From NCBI GenBank assembly GCA_028752905.1, contig JAQNBH010000010.1, positions 21,437,308 to 21,501,307 of the forward strand: 64,000 nt of DNA. Reading direction: 5' to 3'. The notes below the pieces were generated by a model. That model was not told where the DNA came from and searched no databases. It worked only from the letters and a program-made list of their open reading frames with translations. The position numbers were made by a program, and so were the translations under genes. The stretch's first letter is position 1, and the number at the start of each line of letters is the position of its first letter. Below are positions 52,386-63,484 of the stretch, in pieces. The DNA comes from Cladorhizidae sp. MBARI D1340-BT2. Its lineage: Eukaryota; Porifera; Demospongiae; Poecilosclerida; Cladorhizidae.

Positions 52386-53499
52386 GATGGGGTGTGTGAG
52401 GACCGTGTATGAGTTCATCAAACATCAATCCAACCATCTGAGTTGTTAATTAAGTCTTCAGTAATGCATCTTCAATGACTAGCAGTGTCAGGCACATCCT
52501 GATACTGACACTGTATGTCTGTGCGATAGATAGTATGTAATTTTTTCATCATGTATATATTTGACATCACACTATCTTATTATAACCTTCTGCCCACATT
52601 TTGGGGGCTTGCGTGATAATTCAATGGTAGCAAATAACAAATGAATGGGACAGGATGTGTGTGTGTGTGACACCTGATGTATTTACAGGAATCTCTAGAG
52701 TCAGGATATAGTGTAAGTGATCTACACAGTACTACATATTATACAGACTCTTTCCTAGTGGTGCAGATGCTAGCTGTTGAGCTAGCAATAATCTAGTCAA
52801 GATCAGTGTTCAACAAAGAATAGATTATAAGTTAAGCATACACACACCTTACAGCCTCATTGCAGGGGCCCATGCGCAAAATTTTTCCCCCTACCCGTTA
52901 ACGGCTTACGGTCCGCACTGGGAGAGCCTATAATGAGCTAGGAAAAAATTATGGCAAAACAAAACAACAAAAGAGACTTACCATTAGAAAGCACAGACTG
53001 CAAGCTATAATTTGATATATAAATCGAGCAAAGATATGGTACTTTATATGAGACTACGTGATACGCAGCCCTCTTTCCCCCTTAAGGGGGGAAGAGGGCT
53101 GGAAACACATATTTTTTCAAATAATTTTTTGGGGGGCCCAAAAGGGTTCATAATAATTATGTCTGGAGTTTGAGTTTCAAGTTTCAGAGCAAGTGCATCA
53201 GAAGATATAGCCATTTTTATACCGTGCATTATTATTCCATTTCATTTCATTTCACTTCACATTGGAAGAGGTTCTCTCCCAGTCTTACCTGGCTACAATC
53301 GGGCGGTCGGCGATGATCGCCTACCCAAAATACATAATATCAAAATGTTGCCAATTTCATGGAGACCCTAACCAGTCGTTTGCGCAATGAATTGGCCAGG
53401 CGGGGGGGGGGGGGTAGGGGGTGTAGCGCAACCTCTTAAGACGAGCACGTTTTTTTTAGGTCACGGCAGAATCACTTGAAACTTTCACACTGTTGAGTT
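52386..53499. other. No supported gene; dispersed repeat and G run
   Basis: 52640-52735 matches 59783-59878 in the same orientation (both with (GT)n then ACTGATGTATTTACAGGAAT-like sequence). A 13-base G run lies at 53402-53414. Nothing coding recognised. Confidence 0.5.
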
Positions 53500-53576
53500 A
53501 TGGGGAAGAGAACAGAGAAGCATTTTAAACAGAAAGGCCAAGGATTCAAGAAGAGTGACGACAAGAAGAAGAAAGG

Positions 53577-53614
53577 GATCAATCCCAATATAAGCCTCCA
53601 AGGGTCGAAAAAAC
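53577..53614 (+). repeat. Stray copy of the Merlin terminal repeat
   Basis: 38 bases identical to the left end of the Merlin at 31963-32000 (starting GGATCAATCCCAATATAAGC), here inside the first exon of the MULE frame. No other Merlin sequence follows. Confidence 0.85.
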
Positions 53615-54268
53615 AGGCGGCTGTTGTTGAGCCTGTCACAGTAGCCGCGTCAGGCAAGTTTTAATGTTTATCTCCGTACTAAAAAGTTACTAGCTGTTTC
53701 CTTCCTTTGTTAGTGAGTCTCTTGGATCCTGTAGGTGGGGTAGCGCCTTCTGTGAACCTTCACTTACCTTGCAATCAATTGCAAATGTCTGAAGAGAGGC
53801 CAGTTCCATTTGTGACTATGACCAGTGACTATGACCAGGAAGAAGTTGGCTCTCATGGATCGTTCAGCTGCTTCTGTGGCTGTTGCTACTGGATCTACTG
53901 GCTCTACCTCTTTGGACTCGGGTGGTGTTGGAGAACTAGGTAAGGGTAATCGTATAATAAACTTAGATAAGCTTAGAGAGGTCATAGAAAGGTGTAATAA
54001 GTGTATTCAATGTGGTAACTGAGCTCCCTTGCAACTGAAGCCCGTAGGGCAGGCATGGTGTCTCATTTTTACTTTTTGTTCAAATTGTAGTAACACTCGA
54101 GACATCTCAAACCCTGTATCTGTAGAAGCATTCTTTGAACATCCAGTCAGCACTGGTTGCTCGCATTGCTGGAATTAGTCATTCTGGTCTGAACATCACT
54201 GCAGTCATGGATATGTTGCCGCCCCCTCTTGGTTCCACTTGTTTTTTTAAATATACTAGGTCAATAGG

Positions 54269-54382
54269 GAGTGACGCAAATGCAGTAACAGAGTATTATG
54301 TTGGATGCCGCTCATAGGTTACATGGAGTGACGCAAATGCAGTAACAGAGTATTATGTTGGATGCCGCTCATAGGTTACATG
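54269..54382 (+). repeat. 57-bp perfect tandem duplication
   Basis: 54269-54325 and 54326-54382 are the same 57 bases (starting GAGTGACGCAAATGCAGTAA). The duplication sits in the MULE coding region and adds a stop. Confidence 0.9.
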
Positions 54383-55495
54383 ATTTTTATAGAGTTAGGC
54401 ATGAAGACACCATTGATGTTAGTATTACTGTTGATGGCACATGGCTTAGACAGGGCCACAAATCAAATTATGGCTTGGTTGCGGTGATGTCTTGGGACAC
54501 TGGAGAAGTTTTAGATTATTATCTTATGTCTAAGTTTTGTCAAGCGCTTGTGTGCGAAGACCTGAAGATGAAACAGAAGCAAGTTACACAGAATGGTTTG
54601 AGGGTCACAAGGTAAATTGTGAAGCCAATTTTGAAGGCTCTTCGGGTTCTATGGAAGTTGTAGGAACACAAAAACTTTTTTAGCATTCAGTGGAGAGCTT
54701 AGGTACACACACATTAATTAGTGATGGGTATACAAATGCACATAAACGGTTGTTGGAAGTCGAGCCTTAGGTCCTAGTGTCTTTGGGTGGTGCTAGGGGG
54801 GTTAGTTGTGTGTCTATAGTTAAAATGCAAACCTACTATAGGGGAGCAATTAGAAAGGACAACCTAGAGGGGATGATTTGCGATGTGAAAGCGATTTTTT
54901 ATCACTCTTCGTCAACTATGGAACATCCCAACACGAGTATTGTCCTACGGAGTTTTGAGTTGGTGTAAGTTTAATCCAGCTTGTGCTAAAGGTGAGGTAC
55001 CACCAGAACCGATAGGCTTATGATTCCTCTGGACAAGGCTATATACAGGTGTGTACAAAATGCATGCATGAAATCCTCCATAACTTTTTTTATGAACCAG
55101 AACAGCCTTCCAAGTTTTGTACACAGCTCATGCAGAGCTATAGGTAGGATATAAAAGGAAGAATTTTTTAAAAGAAAATTTTCAGAAAAATGGTTTACTA
55201 CCCCCTTAATTGAAAAGTAAACGTGAGATTGGTGCACGCATCTATTCCCAGAGACATAGGGCGTGTTTATCGGTGGGCAATATTTAGTTTCTCCTCGTGT
55301 TGGAGGCTTGATAGAGGGTTCTAGGTGCTACTCCTCTCTAGGATTACTTACTGGTACTTCATTACTCAAATCTCTACTCAAATCTCAAAAGGTTTTAAAG
55401 TATAATTTATGAGCTGATAATAATTTAAAAAAAGTAAAGCGAAGAACTCTTGTTACCAAGGTGAGGAACTAACTTTTCTTCAGCTAACCTAGACT

Positions 55496-58168
55496 CATAG
55501 GCGTAGCAAGGGGAGAGGCGCTAGCCTCACCAATATTTCCCACTAACCACACCCCTATAATCAACCCATACCCACAAATTTACACCCTAACTCAAATGAT
55601 GCACCCAAAAATCGCACGTTCTTTATGTCAATTTTGTAATGAGCACAATATTCCACCTTTTGTTCTTTGGAATTTAGAGGGTAATGTGGTGATGGAACGA
55701 TCTCATCCAGACACATTACTGAGGAGAACAATCAACCAAAGAAGTTTTGCTTTCCTTCAAGATCATTTGGCAGTAAAGGAGAAACGAGAAAATTTAAACC
55801 TGCTTAGTTTGAAGAATGGCCATGGCTTGATTATCAAGAAGACAATGACTCTGTGCTGTGCTTTTATTGTTCTGAAGCACACAAAAAGAATTTGATGCCT
55901 AAAGGTCTTTCTAGCAAGAGAGAAGATGCTTACATTTCTCAAGGATACTCCAACTGGAAAGATGCCAGCTCAAGATTAAGGTAAACATTAAAACATTTGA
56001 ACTAATAAAATAGCAGATATATTGCGTCTTAAACTGTAAACAGGAAGCATCAAATCTCTAAATATCATCTTGATGCTGTTCAAGCAGTCACAGGATCAGG
56101 ATCAAGCAAGAATGTCGGTGATATGCTAGATCAGGCACACAAACAAGAAAATAAACTAAATGGGAAAATGTTGATGACTATTCTTGAGAATATGCAATTT
56201 TTAGGATTAGCCTTCAGAGGACACGATGAGAAGGAGAGCAATTTCATTCAACTGTTGAAATTGAGAAGTTGTGATCAGCAGGTAAGTTTGTTTACATAGC
56301 TATAAATATTAGATCATTAGACTATATGTACTGTACTTCTTTCAGGATATTCGTGATTGGCTGGAAAAGAAAATTGACAAATATACAAGTCCAGAGATCC
56401 AAAATGAAATTTTGCAAGTGATGTCACATACCATTCTTCGTAAGGTCATTAAATGTATTCAGAAAGTTGACTATTATACTATTATGGCAGACGAATGCGT
56501 GGATGTGTCCAACAAGGAGCAGTTGGTAATATGCTTTAGGCATGTCAGCCCAGATCTTGAAGTTCATGAAGATTTTGTAGGCTTACATCACTGCCCAGAT
56601 ATAACTGCCAATACTCTAGTGCATATTATAAAGGATGCCTCACTGAGATTTAATCTTAGTCTATCACGTTGTCGAGGACAGTGTTACGATGGTGCTGGCA
56701 ATATGGTTGGAAGCAGAAAAGGAGTAAAGTCACAGATACTCCAAGTTGAACCACGTGCTTTGTATACCCATTGTTATGGTCACACTTTAAGCCTTGGAAT
56801 AGGTGACTCTATTAAAGGTGTGAAGCTTTTACAATCAAGTATGGACACCACCTACGAAATTAGCAAGCTTTTTCAATATTCATCCAAGCGGCACTCTTTT
56901 TGAAAATCTTAAAAGTGAACTTTCTCCAGCCACAGTTGGGTTTCGTGTTTTATGTCCAACACGATGGACTGTGCGTAATGACACTTTTAAAAGTATACTA
57001 GACAATTATAATGTCATTTTGAAATTGTGGGAAACAATTTTGGATAGTAAACCTGATTCTGAGGTTAGAGCACGTGTAAACATTTAATTATTTTTATGGA
57101 GCTTTCTTACTTCGAAGCATTCTTAGGCATTCTGATAATTTGAGCAAGACCATTTTCAGCACACAAGAATGAGTGCTTCTGAAGCACAAAATCTGGCCAA
57201 GATGACATTGAAGGTTAGTTTATGATAGCTCATATTATGTACTTAGACCCTTATGACAATCCTTTTTTTCCTATAGTCAATGAGATCTGATGAAAATTAC
57301 AAGTTATTTTGGAAGTGTGTAACAAGGGAAGCAGATAATTGTGGCATTGAGGAGCCTGTGTTACCTAGGAGACGAAAAACTCCACGGCGTTTTGACCCCC
57401 CAAACAACAGTGGAACTGCATCTGCTACACCTGAAGAATACTACCGAGCCATATACTTTGAAGCCCTTGATACAGTAACCAATTGTATCACTGACAGATT
57501 TGAGCAAGAAGGATATCAGATCTATAAGACCCTAGAGCAGTTACTATTAAAAGGTGGAGGCAGAGAGTGTTTTGATGGAGATCAAGGTAGTGTTGCTTCA
57601 GGTAGTGGAAGTGGTAATGCACTGTGTCAAGAGTATGATCAATTATTTCAGTTGTATGAAGACGATTTAGTTAAAGATGAACTTTTGACACAGCTCCAGA
57701 CATTTCATCTAAATAACAAGGTCGAGCCTTCGAATGTGTATTCACTTGTCAACGTGCTGAAAGCTATGTCAGGTGCAGAGAGAAGCTTATACTCGCAAAT
57801 TGTTCGAGCTGTCCGCACCAGCAACCAATGCAGCTAGTGAACGTTCATTTTCATCCATGCGACGTATAAAGACATACTTACGCTCCACTATGAAGCAAGA
57901 ACGATTAAATGCTGTCATGGTTATGAATGTCCATAAAGACTTAACTGACACTTTAGATTTAACCTCTGTAGCAAATGAGTTTTGTGGCAGGAATGAACGT
58001 AGGAAGTCCAAATTTCCAAAATTGTAAGCCATATTGTAAATTGTATGCACTATTTCAAATTTAATACAGTGTATTTGTATGTGGGTGGGTGTGGTTAGCA
58101 TGCATGTTTTGAGTGTGGTTTAGATGTTGTTTCGCCTCACCAACCCCAAATTCATTGCTACGCCCCTG
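55496..58168 (+). mobile_element. hAT element with both termini
   Basis: Left end CATAGGCGTAGCAAGGGGAG (55496) and right end TTCATTGCTACGCCCCTG (58168) are inverted: the consensus is CAGGGGCGTAGCAA with two changes at the left. Carries a transposase with apparent introns. The adjacent octamers (CCTAGACT and CGTAGTAG) match at only four positions, so the duplication is eroded. Confidence 0.8.
55596..58027 (+). pseudogene. hAT transposase, ZMYM/DUF4371 type, nearly complete but broken
   Basis: The finger region at 55810-55980 reads CFYCSEAHKKNLMPKGLSSK and ISQGYSNWKDASSRLR. The next exon (about 56043-56280, ending DQQ|GTAAGT) has HQISKYHLDAVQAV, KMLMTILENMQFLGLAFRGH and NFIQLLKLRS. After an intron ending CTTCTTTCAG (56345) follows DIRDWLEKKIDKYTSPEIQN, YYTIMADECVDVSNKEQLVI (catalytic D), RGQCYDGAGNMVGSRKGVKS and LYTHCYGHTLSLGIGDSIKG. 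A frame shift near 56895 leads to FRVLCPTRWTVRNDT. The last part (57280-58027) ends in the dimerisation block ATNAASERSFSSMRRIKTYL, after one more shift near 57775. With only about three visible lesions it is the best-preserved hAT here. Confidence 0.8.
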
Positions 58169-58199
58169 CGTAGTAGTTTCTTTTATGACTGTTAGATCA

Positions 58200-58440
58200 A
58201 GCTAAGTGTAGGAATAGTAAATAGTTTAGCTAGGAATAGTAAATAGCGTAGCTAAATAGCTAGCTAACTAGTGCTTCATGAAGCTAGCTAGCTAATGGAC
58301 CCAAGTAGCTAATCACCTAGCGCACCCATATAGCTAGATGGCTAAAGCACCCAAGTAGCTAGCAAGCTAGCGCACCCATATAGCTAGTTAGCAGCTAAAT
58401 ATCTATCTAGCTTAGCTAAATAGCCTTTTCTTTCCTGAGA
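58200..58440. repeat. TAGC-rich degenerate repeat
   Basis: Irregular repeats of TAGCTAGC and GCACCCATATAGCTAG, at least three longer copies. Confidence 0.75.
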
Positions 58441-59489
58441 ACACTGCTGTTGAGAACACTGTGCTTTTTTTAAATATAGTCCTTGCTCGCATTCAGTTGT
58501 TCACTTATTAATATATTTTACATATAGGATTGCAGCAACATCTGTGATGAAGCAACATCTGTCATGTAATCATAACCATGAGACTAGGATAAAGGTATAC
58601 TTATATAGATTCAGTTTTATACGTCCTCTGTGAGTGGTAGGTCTGAAAGCTGATGGCTAGCCACGGTCCATCTATACAGGGTGAGGTGTCTGGTACTATC
58701 CTGCCATTGCAGAATGCACAGTCACACCTCTGACTTCCTCACACTTGGTAATGGTCTCCCTTGCCATTCAGCCTGTTGGCGTACTTCTCAGCCAGGTTGG
58801 GCCCACTTCAGCAATCTATGCTCAGCATGTGCATTGGTCCTGCCAATGGTAAACTTTAGCGTTGTGGGTCCAAAGAGTAGCTGAAAACAATCTTCTGCAT
58901 TTGGCAGGATAGAGGAACATTAGGTCCTGGTTGACGGATGAATGGGGTACTCTTTGGAGCAATGTCATCTAGAATTTGAAATGAAATAATAATCGTTGAT
59001 ATGTAAAGTTTGCTTGATATAAAAACATTTTTCTGTTTAGTAGCTAATAATATTAGTTGTGTTATTATTCTTATTGCAGGAATATCATACCAGTTGTCCA
59101 GATATATTGGCTAGCATCCACACAGCTGGTTCCACTTACATCTGATGTTCCTCTCCTCTGCTATTCTCTTCCTGCAGCTCTTCCCTTCCTCTGCTGTCCT
59201 CTTCCTGCAGCTCTTCCCCTATTACCACTACCTCCCACTGACATCTGCTGACTTAGATCTCTCACTGTATCTCTCCCCGTATTTCCACATGCTCCAACAT
59301 CCATACTTGCACTCTTATCCTTGATCTCTTCAAAATTGCTACTCATATCTATTTCTCATCAGCCCTGCTCTTGTGAAACTGGCACCAGACTCGCAGTCTC
59401 AGGTGGCCGCGGTATGAACACGTGAAGATCCTGTCAGGCAGCAGCAGTTAGCTGGGTGTGACCACTGCCAGAGGGGCCAGTACTGCATT
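58441..59489. other. No supported gene
   Basis: A CTCTTCCTGCAGCTCTTCCC direct repeat occurs near 59165-59220. Short open frames on both strands carry no motif. Confidence 0.4.
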
Positions 59490-59591
59490 TTGCGGCGGGG
59501 GGTGGGGTGGGGGGGGGGGGGTGCCAAGGGGCCCAAAGAAGCTCGAAGCCTAGGGGCCCTGCCTTGCCTGCCTTGGGTTAATACGGCACTG
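59490..59591 (-). mobile_element. Isolated transposon terminus (hAT-like)
   Basis: The minus strand reads CAGTGCCGTATTAACCCAAG then GGCCCCT and ends in a C run; CAGTGCCGTATTxA is a common hAT-type terminus. No partner end or transposase is seen, so this is a fragment. G run at 59509-59521. Confidence 0.45.
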
Positions 59592-59782
59592 GCTAAAGGT
59601 CCAGTCTTGAGAATGCCCATAAAAGGATTAAATACGGAATCTTAATTGACCTATGAAATAGTTCCATGCAACATTGCTATATTCACACACATACATGCAC
59701 AAGGTCCTGATTAGTCTTATTAGAAGTTCAGTTCAATAGTTGCATTAGCACTCATTAGTGTTACTAGAATACCTAACAGCGG

Positions 59783-59878
59783 ACGTGTGTGTGTGTGTGT
59801 GTGTGTGACAACTGATGTATTTACAGGAATTTCTATAGCCAGGACATAGTGTAAGGTGATCTACACACTGCTACTGAG
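59783..59878. repeat. Dispersed repeat, second copy
   Basis: Matches 52640-52735 in the same orientation, including (GT)n, CTGATGTATTTACAGGAAT and GTGATCTACACA. Confidence 0.75.
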
Positions 59879-60069
59879 CAAGCCTGAAGTAAACTGGGAA
59901 GCTAGCACTGATGCCTTCTGGAATAGCCCATGAAACACGAGTGCATAGCCATCCAAAGATTCCTTCTCCCTCGGCTTCCATTCATGATTTATTATAGAGG
60001 TTCCCTTTCATCATCGATAGAAAGCAGATCTTTAAATCTAGGAAGAGCTCCAAGTATCAAGAAAGTAGC

Positions 60070-60309
60070 TTGAAGCATGCTCTCTACGATCAAAATATTG
60101 AAAAAAAGGATAAATCATTCTATGTGGTTAAACGTTTATTAACTGCTGAGAGAAAGAAAATTACATCTTCAACCACAAGCATATTTTTTAGAAAGCGAGG
60201 AAGATCACCTGACTTAAAAACTCTTGTCTTAGGTGCAGCTGAGCAACACTGGAATGTGTGGGGGGTTGTTATTGCTGTATTCTGTTTCAACCAGAACAAG
60301 CAGATCTAA
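60070..60309 (+). CDS. Unrecognised open frame
   Basis: 79 codons, lysine-rich (KKDKSFYVVKRLLTAERKKI). No motif recognised. It may be the N-terminal part of the DDE gene downstream, or chance. Confidence 0.2.
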   Translation: MKHALYDQNIEKKDKSFYVVKRLLTAERKKITSSTTSIFFRKRGRSPDLKTLVLGAAEQHWNVWGVVIAVFCFNQNKQI

Positions 60310-60689
60310 AACTGGGATATGATGGAACCCTTATCTAGAATCTAGGTATATAAGGCATAGCATGCATGATATAGAAAAATGATAATGTCATGATAGATAA
60401 TTAAATATGTTGCAGAAAACTTTCAACCCTTTCATCATGTGACCGAACAAATTCCTTTCGCAATGGAAGTTAAGTTTATTGAGTCTGTTTAAGGGGACAA
60501 ACCCCAAAAGATTTGTAATCACTAAACTTTTCCCCTTCCTCTTTGAAGGTAATTTGGGAACCAGCTGTTGGTTTCAGTTCAAGAAAATGTTCTAAGAAAA
60601 ATCTGACATTACCTATTCGTCTGATTCATCTATGCGAACTAAAAGCAAACCGCCACCACCCTGTTCTGATGGAATCTTAGAAGAGCAAC

Positions 60690-61627
60690 TTAGCAATCGC
60701 TATGCTCAACGGAAGTTGGTTCTTCTATATCACAATGAATTGTTACCATGCTAATGAGGGAGCATCTTTGCAATGGGCAGAGAAGAGTAGGCTCCCAATC
60801 CGTCTAAAATCAGCTGGCAGGGGATTGATGGTTAGTGACTTCATCTCAGAGCATGACGGCTACCTTTCCCTAACTGATGATGAATATGAAGCGGCAAAAA
60901 GAAGTAACCCACACATTCCCAAAGCAGCTCGAGTATTCTCAAATATGGTGCTCAGTTGGAAGGTTATTGGAACTCAGAAAAGTTTTTGATCCAAGCTATT
61001 CTCATTGTTGATGTCAAGTACCCAAAGGAGACCAATTCCATTGTTTTTATTTTGGATCAGAGTTCGGGGCACACATCTTATGCTGATGATGCTTTGAATG
61101 CTCATCGCATGAACGTGAATGATGGATGTAAGCAGCCTGCCAGAAGAGATGGCTCATGGAATGGAAGGGTGCAGTCGATGATCAATTCAAAAGGCCAGAC
61201 AAAAGGGCTTCGATCTGTTCTGGAAGAACGTGGTGTTCATACATCTTGTATGATCAAGCCTGACATGTTGAAGATCATCTCTGAAATGCATGATTTCAAG
61301 ACTCAAAAGACAAGGGTGGAGATTTGGTTAAAGGATTTGGGCATGCTTTTTCTTACCCAAATACCACTGTGAACTAACCCTATAGAGAGAGTTTGGGGTC
61401 ACAGTAAGAAGTTCACACGTGCAAACTGTGACTACACTTTCACAGGATTGGAAAGAACAGTTTCATCTGCTTTGGATTCTGTAGAAGTGGAATCAATCAG
61501 GAAATATTTCAGAGAATACCACAGAGCCTATCGAGAGGGAAAGAGTGGTGCTCATATAGTAGATACCGTGAAATTGTACAAATCGTATCTGAACTTCAAA
61601 GTCGTTAAAATGAAATATAACTCATGA
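60690..61627 (+). pseudogene. IS630/Tc1-like DDE transposase, C-terminal half
   Basis: Segment 60702-60989 has LQWAEKSRLPIRLKSAGRGL and DFISEHDGYLSLTDDEYEAA; the line before it (LVLLYHNELLPC) is a damaged form of the H-D-E-S block that carries the first aspartate. Segment 60956-61372 has EGYWNSEKFLIQ, FILDQSSGHTSYADDALNAH (second D) and KGLRSVLEERGVHTSCMIKP. After a stop and frame change the end reads NPIERVWGHSKKFTRANCDY (E) and SALDSVEVESIRKYFREYHR, closing at 61627. The D-Q-S-S-x-H and NP[IL]ExxW motifs are those of the IS630/Tc1/mariner group. This family is repeated in many fungi and invertebrates under generic names. Confidence 0.65.
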
Positions 61628-61984
61628 GATATTTTCTAATACTATAAATATATAGTACACAATTTTTGGTAAATTAACCCTTAAGCATTTTCAATAAATC
61701 ACTCATCCCACAAAAGCTGCCATTTTTGGCTTGGGTTTGATAGAATGAATCATTTAAAAAAATGCTTCTGCAGAAATCCTTTTATAAATATGTTACTTTA
61801 ATGTTTTAAACCCTAACAAAATTCAAGAAATCACTAATATTAATATTCTGGTGGTATTCAATATATGGTTGCCACGGCAACATTTTTGGGGGGTCTTGCC
61901 ACTTTTTTCATCCCCTTTTCACCAGAAATGCTGATTGAAATCTGTGTTCAGAAAAATTTTCACATATTTTCTCAAGAGTATTCT

Positions 61985-62235
61985 TCGCTCAATTTCTATT
62001 CCTTTTGGCACTTTGGCCAAGTCGTGTTAAAGTCATTGACTGAGATATGTCATTCCCCATTGTCCCATGCAGTATCCATCATTTGCCTCCAGGACGTACG
62101 TTCATCTTGTGCACATCTACTGCATTACCAGCCATTGCAGCATGGCAGCTGCTGTGATCGAATACCCAAGCATGATGCCAGCCTTCTGATCTTGGATACT
62201 TTATTTTTGCTATGGGCAGCTATTTCCATTTGTGA
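61985..62235 (-). pseudogene. Second, opposed fragment of the same DDE family
   Basis: The minus strand reads DHSSCHAAMAGNAVDVHKMN, V-R-P-G-G-K, a stop, then MDTAWDNG in a neighbouring frame, aligned with DQSSGHTSYADDALNAHRMN and DGSWNG of the plus-strand copy. Too diverged to be a direct duplicate. The open plus-strand frame here (61865-62248) is its shadow. Confidence 0.5.
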
Positions 62236-62476
62236 CATGAATTTGTGAATACAATGCCCTTCTCTCTGTTTACTCCACATTCGAGAAATTCCTGTTCATA
62301 TTATTTAATTGAAAGTCAGGTAATTTTGCCCTCTTGATATTCTGTAAGAGCAATAAGAGCAAGCAAACAGGAATTATTCCACCAACTCTACTCTTTGGTT
62401 TCATCTTTATTCTCTCCCTTTACTCCCCACTGTAAACTTTGGTTTTCATTGGAATTAAAAGTTGTTTCATCATGTT

Positions 62477-62498
62477 GGGGGGGGGGGGGGGGGGGGGG
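62477..62498 (+). repeat. 22-base G run
   Basis: Uninterrupted run of G; its length is likely uncertain in any assembly. Confidence 0.9.
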
Positions 62499-62499
62499 A

Positions 62500-63484
62500 T
62501 AAAACAGTATTGGACCTTCATGCATGTGTTGGTGGGTTCATATCATTAGTGAAAATTGTTTCCAGATTCAGCTGTGGGTGCTCTAGTGAAACACAAAAAG
62601 CTAAGAGTTCAGATAGATTCCTTTCTGTAAACAATCACATTTATGATTGTCATAAAAATGCCATTTTTTTTGCGATTAGAATTTCAAATCCAAGATGATG
62701 AGACACTTGAGAGCTGTCTCGATAACACTTTCCTTGGATAATCTTGTTCCAAGGAGGTGAAGGCTCATTAATCTATTTGCAGAAGTCAATGATTGTTATG
62801 TTAGGTCTTACACTTACTGCCGAATTTGACCTAATACATTGGGTAGCTTTGGTATTAAGATTCTCGCTGCACTACCAGTATCCTAATAATTGTCTTACAT
62901 GCCATCAAAAGAATTCCCTTGGTGTGAACGAATTCTCTATGCTGCTAACGTACCATTCTATCAGACCTGTTTATCATCTTTGCTGCATGCTGCTGCATAT
63001 ATTTCTTGAAAGAAAACATAATTACCAAGTTGTGACCAAGAAAAATTGCCAGCGATTTCTTGAAAGAGTAATGCTTCCTCAGAGATGGCGGAACAGAAGT
63101 AAGGAAGACGGGGACAAGAAATGAGAAGAATATAGTAGAGGAGATTATTAAAAAATTATGCAGCTGAACGTGAGAGAGCCCCTTTGATATATATAGTTCC
63201 CCATAAAATCTTGCAGAATCAACATGGGAAGATTGCTATATAGCTTCAGCTTCAAAATTTTAATCTAATGGAGATGGGTCACATGTTATGGCTGAAGTGG
63301 AGTCACATGACATGGCTGAAGCAGAATCATCTGCAGGACGATCAGAAAGTTGGAGAGACTCTCGGAAAGCTGAAGGAGACATGTTCATTTTGCTTAATTT
63401 TCATGAAAATTTCTCATAATCTTGCACATTTTGTGGACTGAATTTGACTCTTGCTCTTTGGGGTCATTACAACAATGGAAATGG
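62500..63484. other. No supported gene
   Basis: A 126-codon plus-strand frame (62744-63124) has no recognised motif and low-complexity ends. Two near-copies of GTCACATG(T/A)TATGGCTGAAG occur at 63280-63320. Confidence 0.4.

Larger units (their letters stand above)
53500..55040 (+). pseudogene. Mutator-like (MULE) transposase, broken
   Basis: Start MGKRTEKHFKQKGQGFKKSD at 53500, probable intron (53658-53714), then an acidic/serine region and NLDKLREVIERCNKCIQCGN, the zinc-binding lead-in. Next come ARIAGISHSGLNITAVMDML with PPPLGS (54155-54240), and the catalytic region DTIDVSITVDGTWLRQGHKS (first D) followed by NYGLVAVMSWDTGEVLDYYL. NFEGSSGSMEV and ISDGYTNAH (54630-54740) follow, and the tail has YYRGAIRKDNLEGMICDVKA, IFYHSSS and finally SWCKFNPACAKG (55000). 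The whole order matches metazoan Mutator-type transposases. Stops, frame shifts and a 57-bp duplication break it. Confidence 0.75.

Noticed and set aside
55488..58176. An 8-bp target-site duplication for the 55.5-58.2 kb hAT
   Set aside because: CCTAGACT and CGTAGTAG agree at only four positions, so I do not claim it.
61865..62248. 127-codon plus-strand frame
   Set aside because: The minus strand of the same stretch carries the recognisable DDE fragment, so this is its shadow.
62744..63124. 126-codon plus-strand frame
   Set aside because: No domain, signal or splice evidence; kept only as an unassigned stretch.
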